Below are positions 13,226 to 24,619 of a stretch of 64,000 nucleotides of DNA, one piece after another (within the stretch, counting starts at the first letter, position 1; the number at the start of each line of letters is the position of its first letter). Below the pieces are notes generated by a model, which ran no database searches, was not told the origin of the DNA, and saw only the letters and a program-made list of their open reading frames with translations. A program made the position numbers and the translations under genes. The stretch is from Sapria himalayana. Its lineage: Eukaryota; Streptophyta; Magnoliopsida; Malpighiales; Rafflesiaceae. The DNA lies in the NCBI GenBank assembly GCA_029783825.1, contig JAREIK010017253.1:1-64000 (forward strand). The letters run 5' to 3'.

Positions 13226-15840
13226 CATGCCTGAGGCATGCTTGGGCTCAAGGCATGCATGTGGCATGCATGGCCTTTGGGTGCTAACATAGCCCAAAGG
13301 CCCACTTTTCTCAACCAGACGTGTTGGGTAGGACATGGTCGAGTTGGCCACTACCTATGCCCCCTCATCCTAGTTGGTTAGCTAATTCCTGACTATTGGG
13401 TGTTAACACTGGCTGACTGGCAAATAGCCAGTGCATAGTGGCCTATGGCCATAGCCACTGGATTGTACTAGCTAGGACAACCCGTCAACCAATGCCTAGT
13501 GACCATTAGGCATCAAGCAAGGGGCCATGGGCACTAACTTTGTCATGCAGAGTTTGTTTTTAAAATTTAAATTTAATTTTTAAAAATTTAATTATTAAAT
13601 ATAAATTGTATTGCATTGTAAATGAAAATGAATAAAAATCAACTCAATAAAAAACACATCTATTTCATGAATTTGATTTCATCATAATATCACAAATAAT
13701 AATAATTAAAAAACTAAGTAAAAAGCACTACAATCAACAATAGTCAACAATGGTAACACATGAGTCTTAAGGCATGTCTGAGGCACACATGTTGGGTGCT
13801 AACATGGCCCAAAAGCTCACTTTTCTCAGCCAGGCATGTTGGGTAGGATAGGATCGGGTTGGCCACTACCTATGCCCCCTCACCCTGGTTGGTTGGTTGG
13901 CCGGTCCTTGGCTGTTGGGTGCTAACACTGGCTGACTAGCAGCCAGCCAATTCTAGTGGCCTTTGGCCACAACCATTTGATTGTACTAGCTAGTGTCTTA
14001 AGGCGTGCCCAAGGCACACATGGCCGTTGGGTGCTAACATGGCCCAAAGGCCCACTTTTCCCAGCCAAACGTGTTGGGTAGGACAATGTCAGGTTGGCCA
14101 CAACCTATGACACCTCACCTTGGTTGGTTGGCTTGTTCCTGGTACTAACAGTGGCTGACTAGCAGCTAGCCAATGCCCAATGACCTATGGACATAGCCAC
14201 TGAATTATACTGGCTAGGCCAACCCATCAACTAGTGCCTAGTGGCCACTAGGCATCAGGCTAGGGGCCATTGACACTAACTTTGTCATATAGAGTTTTTT
14301 TAATATAATTTTAATTTTTATCAATTTAAATATTAAAAATAAACTATATTATATTGTTAATGAAAATGAATAAGAGTCAACTCAAAAAATTATATCTATC
14401 TCGTGATTTTGATTTTGATCTTATCACAATATCATAGATAATAATAAATTAGAAAATTAAGTAAAAAACACAATGATCAATAGTAGTCAACAATAATAAC
14501 ATGTGAGTCTTGTAATTTCCAAGATAAGTTTGTATGGTTCGGATTGTCACATCACAAGTTTTTGTCAAAACCTGATACCCTCGATGTCATGTGAGTCATC
14601 ATCCACTAGTAATTTTTTCACTTGATCCTAAAGACTAATTAATGAATCCTCACACTCTTTTAAGCATGAGAATATTTTTATGATATATGGTCACAATATC
14701 AATCTCTTATCTGAATAATATAAATAATCACAAAAAAATAAACTCAATAATATGAAAGATACCAAAAATTAGTAAATCACATATAATCTTAGATAATATG
14801 AGATAGATGAATTTGTATGATTTTTAGTAAATTTAAGAAGAAATGAAGAGATAATGCATCTCTTCGGTTTGATTTTTGTGGTGGGAGGGGGATGGCATTT
14901 AAAGTGATTGCCTCTCATCAGGACGCTTGCAGTAATTCATGCCTTTTTGTCTTTCACAAATGGGCATGCCTCCCCCCAAGCGAGGCACTATGGCAAGGGA
15001 TTGGTGCCTGCACTTATTGAGTGCCTAAGGCACACCTGCTCTTAAGGCATTACTAAGGAGCGCCTGGCTACTGGGTGCTAACATGGCCCAAAGGCCCATT
15101 TTTCTCAGCTTGGTGTGTTGGGTTGGCCACTACCTGTGCCCCCTCACTCTAGCTAGTTGGCTGGCTCCTGGCTACTGGATGCTAACACTAGCTTATTGGC
15201 AGCTAGCCAGTGCCCAATGACCTGTGGCCACTGCCACTAAACTACTGGACAGACCAACTCGTCAGCCAATGCCACTAGGCATCAGGTGGGACGTCGTAGG
15301 CATTAACTTTGTCATATAATGTTAGTTTTTAAAATAGAATTTTAATTTTTAAAATAAAATTAAATAAAAATCATAACTCAATAAAAAATTATCTATTTCA
15401 TGATTTTAATTTCATCATGATATCACAAATAATAATAAATTAGAAAACTAAGTAAAAATCATGACAATCAATAGTAATTAGCAATAATAACATGTCAGTC
15501 TTCTAATATCCACAATAAATTTGTATGGTTCAGATCGTCACATCTCAAACTTATAGTCAAACCTTGATATCATCGATGCCGTGTGAGTTATCATTCACTA
15601 GCAATTATTTCACTTAATCCTAAAAACTTATTTCTGGATCGTCTCAATCTTTTAAGCATAAGAATACTTTTATCATGTATGGTCACAATATCAGTCTCTT
15701 ATCTAAAATAATATTCATAATCTCAGAATAAATAGGATCCAATATTATGTTAGATATCAAATGAGTTAGTAGATCACATATAATCTTAGATAATATGAGA
15801 TTGATGGATTTATATTATTTTCACTAATTTAATATATCTA
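13226..15840. repeat. Amplified repeat inside the hAT element, four copies (R1-R4)
   Basis: Four direct copies of a composite unit. Each has a GC-rich core (GGGTGCTAACATGGCCCAAA, then a TTGGCCACTACCTATG block, then a CTAACACTGGCTGACT block). In three copies the core is followed by an AT-rich tail containing ATAATAATAA and AACATG(T)GAGTCTT words. R1 is about 13226-13763. R2 is about 13764-13993 and breaks off after TTGTACTAGCTAG. R3 is about 13994-14835 and R4 about 15039-15840. R3 and R4 also share a further roughly 330-base extension (TGTATGGTTC, CGATG.C.TGTGAGT, ATCTTAGATAATATGAGAT). A unique roughly 200-base link (14836-15038) separates R3 from R4. Open frames over the core, such as 13136-13351, have no recognised domain. 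Confidence 0.85.
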
Positions 15841-17989
15841 AATTCTTAATATAATCATATGATAAAATAGAGCAATAAGTAATATAAGTATAAGATAGCT
15901 CTCTCTTATTCGGCGAACCATCACATCATTTACCTCTAGCTAACAAAATGAAAAAATTATCATATTCAAATAATTTGTTCATATCTATACTCGAAAACTA
16001 ACTAAAAGACTCACTAAAACTATAATACTTAGTGTCATAATATTTAAACATATTATCTAATTGTTCATGAATCCTACAATATGTTTATTCTATTTTATTC
16101 ATGCATGTGAATAAATATTTTAATATGTTTTATAGCTCTTCCATCTTAACCTTATTATCCATATATGTAATCAAATAATAAAAAGTAAACATTCATAATT
16201 ATCTTCTAAATTTGTTAAATGTATAACTAATATTACATATACACTTAAATACAATACATATAGTAAAGTGTACATAAGTTAAGACATATTTATCATATGA
16301 TAAAATTATTTAAGAATTTCAAAAACTAAATTTTTATCTTAAATCCAAATTATTAATAATAATTTTACTAATTTTACTATTGACGTAGTTGAATATCAAG
16401 TGTTGATAGCCAACACTTGAATTCAACATGAACTATGTATAATACTAATGGAGTCTAACATTTATTTGAAATTTTTTCTTTTTTAAGGCTACTTACAAAC
16501 ATAAAATGTAAAAATCTTATTGCCTGCTAGGTATCTTAGTATATTTAACTTTTAGTGAATTTTTTATATTTTCAAATATGAATAAAACAATTTTTATTCA
16601 TACTTGCACTATTAGATTAATTATATGATACATATACCTAACATAAAAAATATCATCTAATGATACATCTCTAATAATTCTCACAAACATATTAATCACA
16701 ACACTTATATTTGAAACATTACAAATATAATACTAAAAATTTTATTTTGAATATCATATTCTCTAAATATCTTTGAAAAATACAAATATTAAATATCATA
16801 ATGAGGATAAACAATCTCATGAGATTATAATTTTTTTTATTTAATTTTCTACTTAAAATCAATATAGTGGATGATAACTTATGTGAATACATCATCACAA
16901 CTAATCTAAATGTCGAAAGTCACAAAAATCACTTCATTGCTTTTTACGTTCATTAATTACTAATTATTATGTTATTCCTACTAATTTACTTAGAAATTCT
17001 ATGATAAATAAATTAAAAGTAAGTTTGCATAATTTGAATTTTATCAAGTCTTTCCTTCCAAACTCATTGTCATAAATGAAATCAATAAACCTTAAGTTAA
17101 CAACTTCAAATTTCACCACTCAATTAAGTTTGTCTAAGATCTAATGCACCATATTTTTTAGTATATTAATTGGCATATCTCATATAGTGGTCTATGCCAC
17201 CAACACCCCTCCTACATATATATATCTTTCATAATATATATATTATATCGAATCTTCTTCGATATCTCAAAATTTTATTATAGATTATGTTAAAATGTGT
17301 GTATACTACTGAAGCTTACTTATTTTTAAGTTTTTTAATCACATTACTCAATGTCATAAAAGAAAACTTAGTTTCGATCTCAAACATTTCTATCAAGTTA
17401 CAACTATTATTTATATAAGTCTAATTCAATTTTATATATTTATTATTTGTTATTTTATAATTTAAGAGACTAAAGCATGAGAAGAAGAATAGTATTTTTC
17501 TAATCTTTTACTTTTTTTGTTAATTTATTTATTTATATAAAAATTATTAAATAAAATATATGCAATGTAATATGTATCATTATTTTATGTGGGCAGCATG
17601 TATTTTTTTACCTCTGCATCATATTCTCATGCTTCAAAGTCATAGCTCATCATAAAAATAACTCTACATTCCGGTAAATTAAAATTATAATTAAAAAAAA
17701 TTATGGGCACAAACAGGATACTATGAGGCTTTTATAATTTAAAAGAAGAGCCAGAAGAAGAGAGAGAGAAGACGTAATTACAAATAAATTATGAAAAATA
17801 AAAAATATTAAAATATTATTTATAGGTAAAATAACATTATATCTATAAATAATATTTTATCCATTTAACAACCTATATTGAATTTTGCCCATTAAACCAT
17901 TGGATTCATGTAATCCAATAGATTAAATAATTAGAATTTTTTTTATTTTGGCCAACAGCACAGCAACAAGTGTTTTCCAATCAGCAAAT
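15841..17989. other. AT-rich interior of the hAT element; no gene recognised
   Basis: Low-complexity AT sequence with no domain recognised in any frame. The missing N-terminal part of the hAT transposase would be expected on the minus strand here but was not found. The word GATCTAATGCACCAT at 17138-17152 also occurs at 50901-50915 inside CACTA-3, in similar AT-rich context, suggesting a shared dispersed repeat of unknown class. Confidence 0.35.
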
Positions 17990-18234
17990 AGCAACCATTT
18001 TAAAATGAATGCTTTTTTCGATGTGGTCATGCCACATTTCATGTCAATGTGCCTGCCTCATGGGTCATACCTGATACAACATGAGGCACGTGTGTTCCCA
18101 TAGGAGTAGTGCCATAGGCTAGCACAAGTGAGGCCCAAACATTATTTTGAACCATGCCATGTCAAACCTGATATGTCTAAATTGTGTCATGTCATGGGTC
18201 GTGCCCAAGCCTCCCAGCACACTTGACACCCCTA
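17990..18234. repeat. hAT right subterminal region and terminus
   Basis: GC-richer block with many CATG, GTCATG and GGGTC(G)TGCC words ending in TTGACACCCCTA at 18223-18234. The left end at 10378-10410 carries the corresponding inverted TGTCAATCGGGTCATGTCAT. The same vocabulary recurs in the hAT-like element at 51.8-52.7 kb. Confidence 0.65.
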
Positions 18235-18430
18235 ATTTTATTGTATAAGATGCATAAGTACCTAATCAAATCAAACTATATAGGGTACAAAATATTAGTA
18301 CGCTTTTGTAGCTGATATGTTTCATATTCTATAATCAAAATATCCTTAAGAAAATAATAAAGTATTCTCAATTTAACTAGTGATAAATACTCAAGATGGT
18401 ATGCATAAGTAATAAATTCAAAATACTCAT
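18235..18430 (-). pseudogene. Ty1/copia GAG-pre-integrase fragment (copia-1)
   Basis: Minus strand, about 18415-18280: AYHLEYLSLVKLRIL, then ILIIEYETYQLQKRTNI. This matches the copia GAG-pre-integrase pattern (HxLxHPS...L...S..ECE.CQL.K), with the histidines and cysteines partly lost (Y for C and H). A stop follows YPI. Residues similar to FDLIHSDVWGP follow up to the hAT terminus, and the integrase core resumes on the other side of the hAT element at 10377. This is the upstream half of the interrupted polyprotein. Confidence 0.7.
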
Positions 18431-19473
18431 ATATATAAAGAGAGATCTTATTGTTAAAGAAAGAATATATAATTCAACCTACTTAATCTCAAATAGAATC
18501 TTCCTCAGAGTCTGCCAATTATTCAAATAAATAATAATAGAAATAATAATAAAGCTATAATTTAATTATCTAAAGATAACTCACATAAAATAACTAATAG
18601 GACAATCAAAAATAAATATATACAAAGAAGTAATAAAGATTAAAGCTGAATAATAGCATAATCAATAACTTTTAAATATTTTTCATTGGTAATAATAATA
18701 TTTTCAAAATAAAAAAGAATATAAAAATAAAATATAATTACCAATGATATAAATATTTACTCTTGTGTTGATAATCAATAAATATGAAATGAGAGTACAA
18801 ATAAAATAATCATTGATACTTATAAGAAAAGAATAATTTATTATTATCTTAGAGAATAATTTTGTATACTAATTCTTAGTAAGTGTTGTGATGATTGACT
18901 CTGTGATGACCCCTAGATAGCTCTGACTAAAAGTCTATCTCTCTCACTACAACATAATACTATCGATCTATTCTTTAAAAATAATATATAATTATTTTTA
19001 ATGTGACTAATCCTCCAATAATGAATTCACTGAACTAAGACTTTCTTCTATCTACCTCTACTGTAATAATCCAGACAATATCACAAAATTGTGATTTCTC
19101 AAAAAAATACAAAAGTAACTATACTTAATTCTTTTCTCCTTTTTTTATAGAACTACAAAAACTAATTAGGATTTCTGCTCAAAATTATCATCTTCCATTA
19201 CCACTCACCACCATATGTTGTTGTGCACCGTTAGGGTTTTTTGATAAAAACCCATTGCACATTGCATGCCTCCACCATGCATTATGCCTCCACTACCACT
19301 TGTCTAGCATTGTGTGCCCCTTGTCGTACATTGTACACACCTCTTGTCACACACTGTGCATGACTCCTGCCCTTATGCAAGCACTTGTTGCCCTTATAAT
19401 GTGCATTTTTTTGTTAGAGATAAGTGTAAGTGCCCTTCTATAATTTGTAATCTTTAAATCACTATATATCTGT
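18431..19473 (-). other. Probable decayed gag and leader region of copia-1
   Basis: Lies between the copia primer-binding site and the GAG-pre-integrase segment, where gag and protease should be. I could not recognise a gag zinc knuckle or protease motif. A GC-richer patch at 19196-19400 with repeated CACTTGTC, TGCATG and CTCCACC words produces a 62-codon plus-strand frame with no domain. Confidence 0.35.
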
Positions 19474-19484
19474 CTCTAATACCA
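19474..19484 (-). other. Copia primer-binding site (initiator Met-tRNA type)
   Basis: The minus strand reads TGGTATTAGAG, one base different from the usual copia primer-binding site TGGTATCAGAG. It directly follows a CA dinucleotide that would be the LTR end. This orients copia-1 as minus strand with its 5' LTR at higher coordinates. Confidence 0.65.
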
Positions 19485-20165
19485 TGTTGACGATTAAAAT
19501 GTAGAAAAATAAATTAAACATTCAATATCAAATATTTCATTTATATCAGTGGGTTGGGTGATCGCATCAAATAACATGAAATAAAAAGGAAAAAAAGGTA
19601 AAATAAAATCACAATAGAACTTAACCCCCAGTTATGCATCCATCTAACTTCCAAACGAAAAATTAAACATCTAAGGTGAAGATTTTGTTGATTATCTGAC
19701 CTTCAACTATATCGTATCGACTGTCTTTCATATAACACTTGAGCATCAATTTGAAGTTAAAATTCACTTTTATTATCGGATAGGAGGATTAAAAACTAGA
19801 GTGAGTCAAGAGTGTTCTAATTAGTTTTCAGAGTAAATCAGTGGAGTCAGGGTGCGTTCAAATTAGTTTACACCCCGCTTACTTTAGCCATATAGGATGA
19901 TGTTCAGGTGAGCTTTGCACCCACATTACTTCAGCCAAATGCCACGTTCAGGTTCAGGTGAGCATTGAACCCAGCAGGACTCTCCGCCATGCTGTGGTTC
20001 GGGTGAGTTAAACCTGGATTTGAAAAATATTAGAAAAAATACGACTTACTTTTTATACCCAACTTGAAAATATTTACAAAAAAGAAAAATGCATGACTTT
20101 AGATATTTAAAAAAATTAAACCAAATAAAAATATATTTACATGTTAATGCATTAAATGTCAAACA
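19485..20165 (-). mobile_element. Probable 5' LTR of copia-1
   Basis: It starts on the plus strand with TGTTGACG right beside the primer-binding site. GTCAAACA at 20158-20165 is a plausible inverted partner, but that boundary is tentative because no second LTR is present for comparison. The interior has a repeated GGTTCAGGTGAGC-like word near 19893 and 19941 and a moderately GC-rich stretch at 19840-20020, unlike the flanking AT-rich DNA. Confidence 0.4.
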
Positions 20166-20352
20166 TTAAAATACCCAGCATGTACAGTAATTTTCAAATT
20201 CAATTATATATTTAGATTAAATATATAAGCCTGTATAATAAGTTTAAAAATTCAAAAATATAGATATATTATATGTATAAATAAATATAAATATAATATA
20301 TATATAAATAATAATATATATTATATAACAGGTAATGTACAAAGTTTTCTAA

Positions 20353-20400
<48 letters not shown>

Positions 20401-20654
20401 ATATTTATATAGTATATCCATAAAATATTTTGAAAACTTATATATAAATCTACATATATAATATTATCGAAAACTGATATATATGTGTGTGTGTGTGTGT
20501 GGTTATTTGGAAAGGTATGTCCATGGTCTATATATAAAATTAACTCTAACCCAAATAGCTAAAAAAATTCCTAGCTTAATGCATATATTTTGAAAAAAAA
20601 TATATTTAAAAAATTATCGATTCTAATTGTATATAAACTAATAAAAAAAATAAA
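20166..20654. repeat. AT-rich segment with AC and GT microsatellites
   Basis: TA-rich sequence containing a perfect AC run at about 20357-20398 and a GT run at about 20484-20501, about 90 bases apart and in opposite sense. No coding signal was found. It separates the copia-1 LTR from the CACTA-1 subterminal array. Confidence 0.6.
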
Positions 20655-21761
20655 TTCAGATAATTATTTAGTTATGGATTTAAATTAGCCGGGAAAATCC
20701 ATCGCTAATAATTATCTAGGGAAATTCCATCGCTAAATTCTCTGCTTTCTTTGGGCAGAAATTACGAAAATTCAGTTGCTGATTATGTCGTGATATAATT
20801 CGTTAGGAAAAATTCGTCACTAAAAATTAGCTAGGAAAATTTTATCGCTAAATTCATCACAAAATTAAGGAGTTTATTTTATAGAAAAATTCCGTCGCTA
20901 AATTCATCACTAATTTATGGATTTTATTAGCTAGAGATATTCGCTTGCTAAATCCATAGTTAAAATACAGATTTTATTAGCTAGTGAAAATCCATTAAAT
21001 CTATCGCTAAATCAAGGATTTTATTAGCGAAGGAAAATCCGTCGCTAAATCAAGGATTTTATTAGCGAAGGAAAATCCGTGCTAAATCAAGGAATTTATT
21101 ACCAAGGAAAATCCGTCGCTAAATCAAGAATTTTATTAGCAAGGGAAAATCCGTCGCTAAATCTATCACTAAACATTGATTTTATTAGCAAGAAAAAATC
21201 CATCGCTAAATCATGAATTTTATTAGCAAGGGAAAATCCGTTGCTAAATCATCACAAAATCATGGATTTAATTAGCAAGAAAAAATTCATCGCTAAATCT
21301 ATCGCTAAATCATGAATTATATTAGCGAGGGAAAATCCATTAATAATCCGTTGTTAAAAATTAGCTAGAGGAAAATCCGTCACTAATTGTGGCACTAATT
21401 TCATGCTTTTATTAGCGAGGGATATTCCGTCCCAATATCCATCGCTAAATTACTCGTTTTTTTTAGCGTAAGTTATGAAAATTTTCCATCGCTAAATCTA
21501 TCGCTAAAATCCCCATTTTTTTGAGTGGATTTAGAAAATTTTCCGTCGTTAATCTGTTGCGTAATCCATTGCTAAATCCCGTGCTTTTTTGAGCAAAATT
21601 TTCGAAAAATTTTCTCTCGCTAATCCACTAATCCGTCGCTATTTTTTTTTCCTAAAAAAAGATCATAAATCCCTTGCTATTCCTTAGCTAATCCCTTATA
21701 ATTTAGCTAGGGATTGATCCCTAGCTAAAATTCCGTAGCTAAATTAAAATTTTTTGTAGTG
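20655..21761 (+). repeat. CACTA-1 right subterminal repeat array and terminus
   Basis: More than a dozen copies of an imperfect motif of about 25-40 bases, built as TTAGCGAGGGAAAATCCGT followed by CGCTAAATC, with both GCTAA and its complement TTAGC in each unit. The array ends at 21761 with ATTTTTTGTAGTG, the complement of CACTACAAAAAAT, a CACTA terminal inverted repeat. Such arrays are binding sites for the TNPA-type protein. Its place downstream of the plus-strand TNP2 relic, and the intervening copia/hAT nest, make it the right end of CACTA-1. No matching left terminus was found upstream of 5480. Confidence 0.8.
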
Positions 21762-22019
21762 AAATAGTTGAGATATTTAATTAATAAAATGATGATATGT
21801 CATATTATTGTTACCTCATAACAAATATGTGATGGCCATAGAGAGAAATCTAGAATGCTACTTTCTAGAGCATAATAGTGATTTAGTGGGCAAATTTTAT
21901 GTTGAACATCATGTTGGACTAATTGTATGGTGATTAACCTCTGATAAATAAACAAACATAAGTCGCCACTTTGAGAGATAGCCAAATGTTAAGTCCTGCA
22001 TTGATTAAAAGCTAGGATT
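21762..22019. other. Flank between CACTA-1 end and TA-rich repeat; nothing recognised
   Basis: About 260 bases of moderately complex sequence. A 61-codon minus-strand frame (21800-21985) has no known domain. It may be a remnant of the host sequence or element into which CACTA-1 or CACTA-2 was inserted. Confidence 0.3.
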
Positions 22020-22978
22020 ATCTTGAGGATGATCAATAACTATATGTTTAACTATATATGTATAATTATTTATAATTATATAAATCTATTTATAACTATA
22101 TTTTATTATATTTGTAACTATGTAACTAATTTTATAACTATATCCACAACTTATATAACTATTTTTTTAACTTAATTATAATTTATAACTATATGTATAA
22201 TTCTATATAACTATATTTCTAACAAAATATACTATAGGTTTAATAATATATAATAATATTTAATTCTATTTTACTATATAAATATTTGTATAACTATGTA
22301 ATACTCTATATAATTAAATATAACTATATTTGTAACTATGTATACAGATATGTATTCTTATAATTAATCTATTTATTTGTTTATATCCTTTTATACATTT
22401 TTATATAACTACTTATAACTACTTGCATGCATATATCTATAAATAACTATATGTTTTAATATATATAACTATATTTTTAACTATATACTATAGGTATAAG
22501 AACATATAACTATAAATAATTGTCTTTGACTATATGTATAACTATAAAAACATTATACATAAATATATTAAAATTTATAATTAACAACATATATTTACTA
22601 AATATTTTTATATATTAGTATAAAAAAATGTATTTTAGTATATCTATACCTATACATAACTATATGTATAAATATAAAATATTATAAGAAAAAATATATA
22701 TACCTACATCTAAAAATATAAGTTAAACTATATGTGTATTTATATGTATAACTACACGTAACTATATTTATAATTACATGTATAACAACATACAACATTA
22801 TGTTTAATTATGTGTATAACTATATATAAATATTTGTAAAACTAAATACAACTTTATATAATAAAATATAACTATATTTTTAACTATTTATACATATATG
22901 TATACATATATGTAAATCTATATATTTGTTTATAACTATGTATATATTTATGTAAAACTAAATATAACTACTCGTATG

Positions 22979-23033
<55 letters not shown>

Positions 23034-23640
23034 CTAAATGTTTAACAATATATAATTTTTTATAACTATATATATTATATGTATAATAAAAATTAACTAT
23101 AAATAATTCTATCTTACTATATGTATAACTATAAAAAATTTATACATAACTATATTTAAATATATATTTAACAACATATATTTAATATACATTTTTATAT
23201 TTTAGTATAAAAAAATGTATTTTAGTATATATATATATATCTATACATAACTATATGTATAAATATATGAAATTATATGAAAAAATTTATATATACATAC
23301 ATGTAAAAATATAAGTTTAACTATACCTGTAACTATATGTATAACCACATGTAACTATATTTATAATTTTATATATAAAAACATACAACATAAAGTTTAA
23401 CTATATGTGTATAACTATATATAAATATTTGTATACCTATAAAAAACATTATATAAATAAATATAACTTTATTTTTAATTATGTATACATATATGTATAA
23501 ATATATGTAAATCTAAATAATTATTTATAACTATACATTTATGTATAACTACTTATAACTACTTGTATGCATGTATCTATATATAACTATATGTTTAACT
23601 ATATATAATTATTTTTAACTACATATACTATTTGTATACA
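22020..23640. repeat. TA-rich degenerate tandem repeat
   Basis: A long imperfect repetition of an ATAACTATATGT-type word (ACTATATGTATAACTATATA and variants), with a perfect TA run at about 22980-23031. Two longer portions resemble each other (about 22550-22830 and 23130-23400, both with AAAATGTATTTTAGTATAT then CTATACATAACTATATG), which indicates internal duplication. No coding potential. Confidence 0.75.
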
Positions 23641-23915
23641 AACTTATAATTATTAATGGGATAATACTAATTTGTTGCACTAACTTGATTAATTGGCAAA
23701 AGATATATAATCAACAATATGTAAGCACATAGCATGAGAGTATCCGTTGGTCAGGCTCATATATGGTAAATACAATTAAGGTACACTTACCTAATCCCAG
23801 CCCTTAGGCCTCGGACTCATATATGAACTTATGTATGACAAAAGATGTAATATATGATAGTTTTGTATAGAAGAAAATGTGTTTTTCTTTTATGTAATTC
23901 CTCATTCTAACATTG
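23641..23915. other. Spacer upstream of the polypyrimidine tract; nothing recognised
   Basis: Ordinary AT-rich sequence with the phrase CTCATATATG repeated at about 23756 and 23816. It may be the distal 5' region of CACTA-2, but no CACTA terminus was identified. Confidence 0.3.
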
Positions 23916-24336
23916 CATTCTCTGTGTCTCTCTCTCTCTCTCTCTCTAATTCTTTCTGTGTCACTCTCTTCCTCTTTTTCTTTCTATGTAGCTTTCTCTC
24001 TTGTTATTTTCTTTCTCGCTCTCCTTTCTTACTTGTTATATCTCTCTCTCTCCCTATCTCCCTCCCTCTCCCTCTCTCCTTCTCTCCATCTCTCTCTCTC
24101 CCTCCCTCCCTCCCTCCCTCTCTCTCTTTCCCTCTCTCTTCCTTTCACCATTTCTCTCTGCCTCTCTCTACCCCCTTTCTCTCTCTTTCTCTCTCTCCCT
24201 CTCTCATTTCTCTCTCTCTCTATCTCTCCCTCTCCCCTTTCTCTCTTTCTCTCTCTCTCCATCTCTCCATTTCTCTGCCGCTCTCTCTCCCCCACCTTCT
24301 CTCTCCCTCTCTCTCTCCCTCTTCCTCTCCCCCTTC
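23916..24336. repeat. Polypyrimidine (CT)n/(CCCT)n tract
   Basis: About 420 bases of nearly pure pyrimidine on the plus strand, mostly TCTC with CCCTCC interruptions. All plus-strand frames are open (Ser-Leu-Pro-rich) and the minus strand gives Arg-Glu-rich frames; these come from composition only. It ends about 280 bases before the CACTA-2 TNP2 start and could be part of that element's 5' non-coding region. Confidence 0.9.
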
Positions 24337-24619
24337 AAACTTTAAATGTCTTTCATTTTTGCTTTGCTTTCTTGTACATTATCATATTTTTCTCCCTTTA
24401 TCTAGTAATACCATGATATCTATTATCTTTATCATGCTAAAATTGCTTTATCTATTCATGTAGATTCTACAAATGCATTGCATCAATATTCATGTTATTT
24501 AATTTTTAAATTTTCATTTGTAAGTAATTTTATTTAATTATTAGTATATTTTGAAGTAATAGAATGTTTAATTCAAAATAATATTTCAGCATTATTTTTT
24601 GTAAATATAACAGGGAAAA
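24337..24619. other. Leader or intron upstream of CACTA-2 TNP2
   Basis: AT-rich sequence ending in AATATAACAG/GGAAAA immediately before the ATG at 24620, which looks like a splice acceptor. The TNP2 start probably lies in a second exon, with the 5' untranslated region upstream. Confidence 0.4.

Larger units (their letters stand above)
10378..18234 (-). mobile_element. hAT-type DNA transposon inserted in copia-1
   Basis: Left terminal sequence TAAAGATGTCAA (10378-10389) and right terminal sequence TTGACACCCCTA (18223-18234) form an imperfect inverted repeat matching the common plant hAT end TAGGGGTGTCAA, 9 of 12 on the left. Both ends lead into GC-richer subterminal sequence with GGGTC, GTGCC and CATGCC words. 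The 8 bases outside each end (GTTTAAGT and ATTTTATT) agree at 5 positions, compatible with a decayed 8-base target duplication. The flanking copia integrase halves join across the element, which independently supports these boundaries. Inside are a minus-strand DUF659/hAT transposase relic and an amplified repeat. Confidence 0.75.

Noticed and set aside
13136..13351. Minus-strand frame of 71 codons in repeat R1
   Set aside because: It covers the GC-rich core, is not open in all repeat copies and has no recognisable domain.
13726..13740. CACTACAATCAAC as a CACTA terminus
   Set aside because: It is part of the R1 tail and the equivalent positions in R3 and R4 read differently (CACAATGATCAA, CATGACAATCAA), so it is chance.
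18948..18965. CACTACAACATAATAC, possible CACTA left terminus
   Set aside because: Only the first eight bases fit; no subterminal GCTAA repeats follow, and the position is inside the copia-1 gag region.
20655..21761. CRISPR-like array of short repeats
   Set aside because: Units are palindromic, variable in length and lack distinct spacers of constant size; the array ends in a CACTA terminus and the DNA is plant nuclear.
23879..24463. Plus-strand frame of 194 codons rich in Ser, Leu and Pro
   Set aside because: It lies on the CT-rich tract. Other frames and the reverse strand are equally open, and there is no signal peptide logic or domain.
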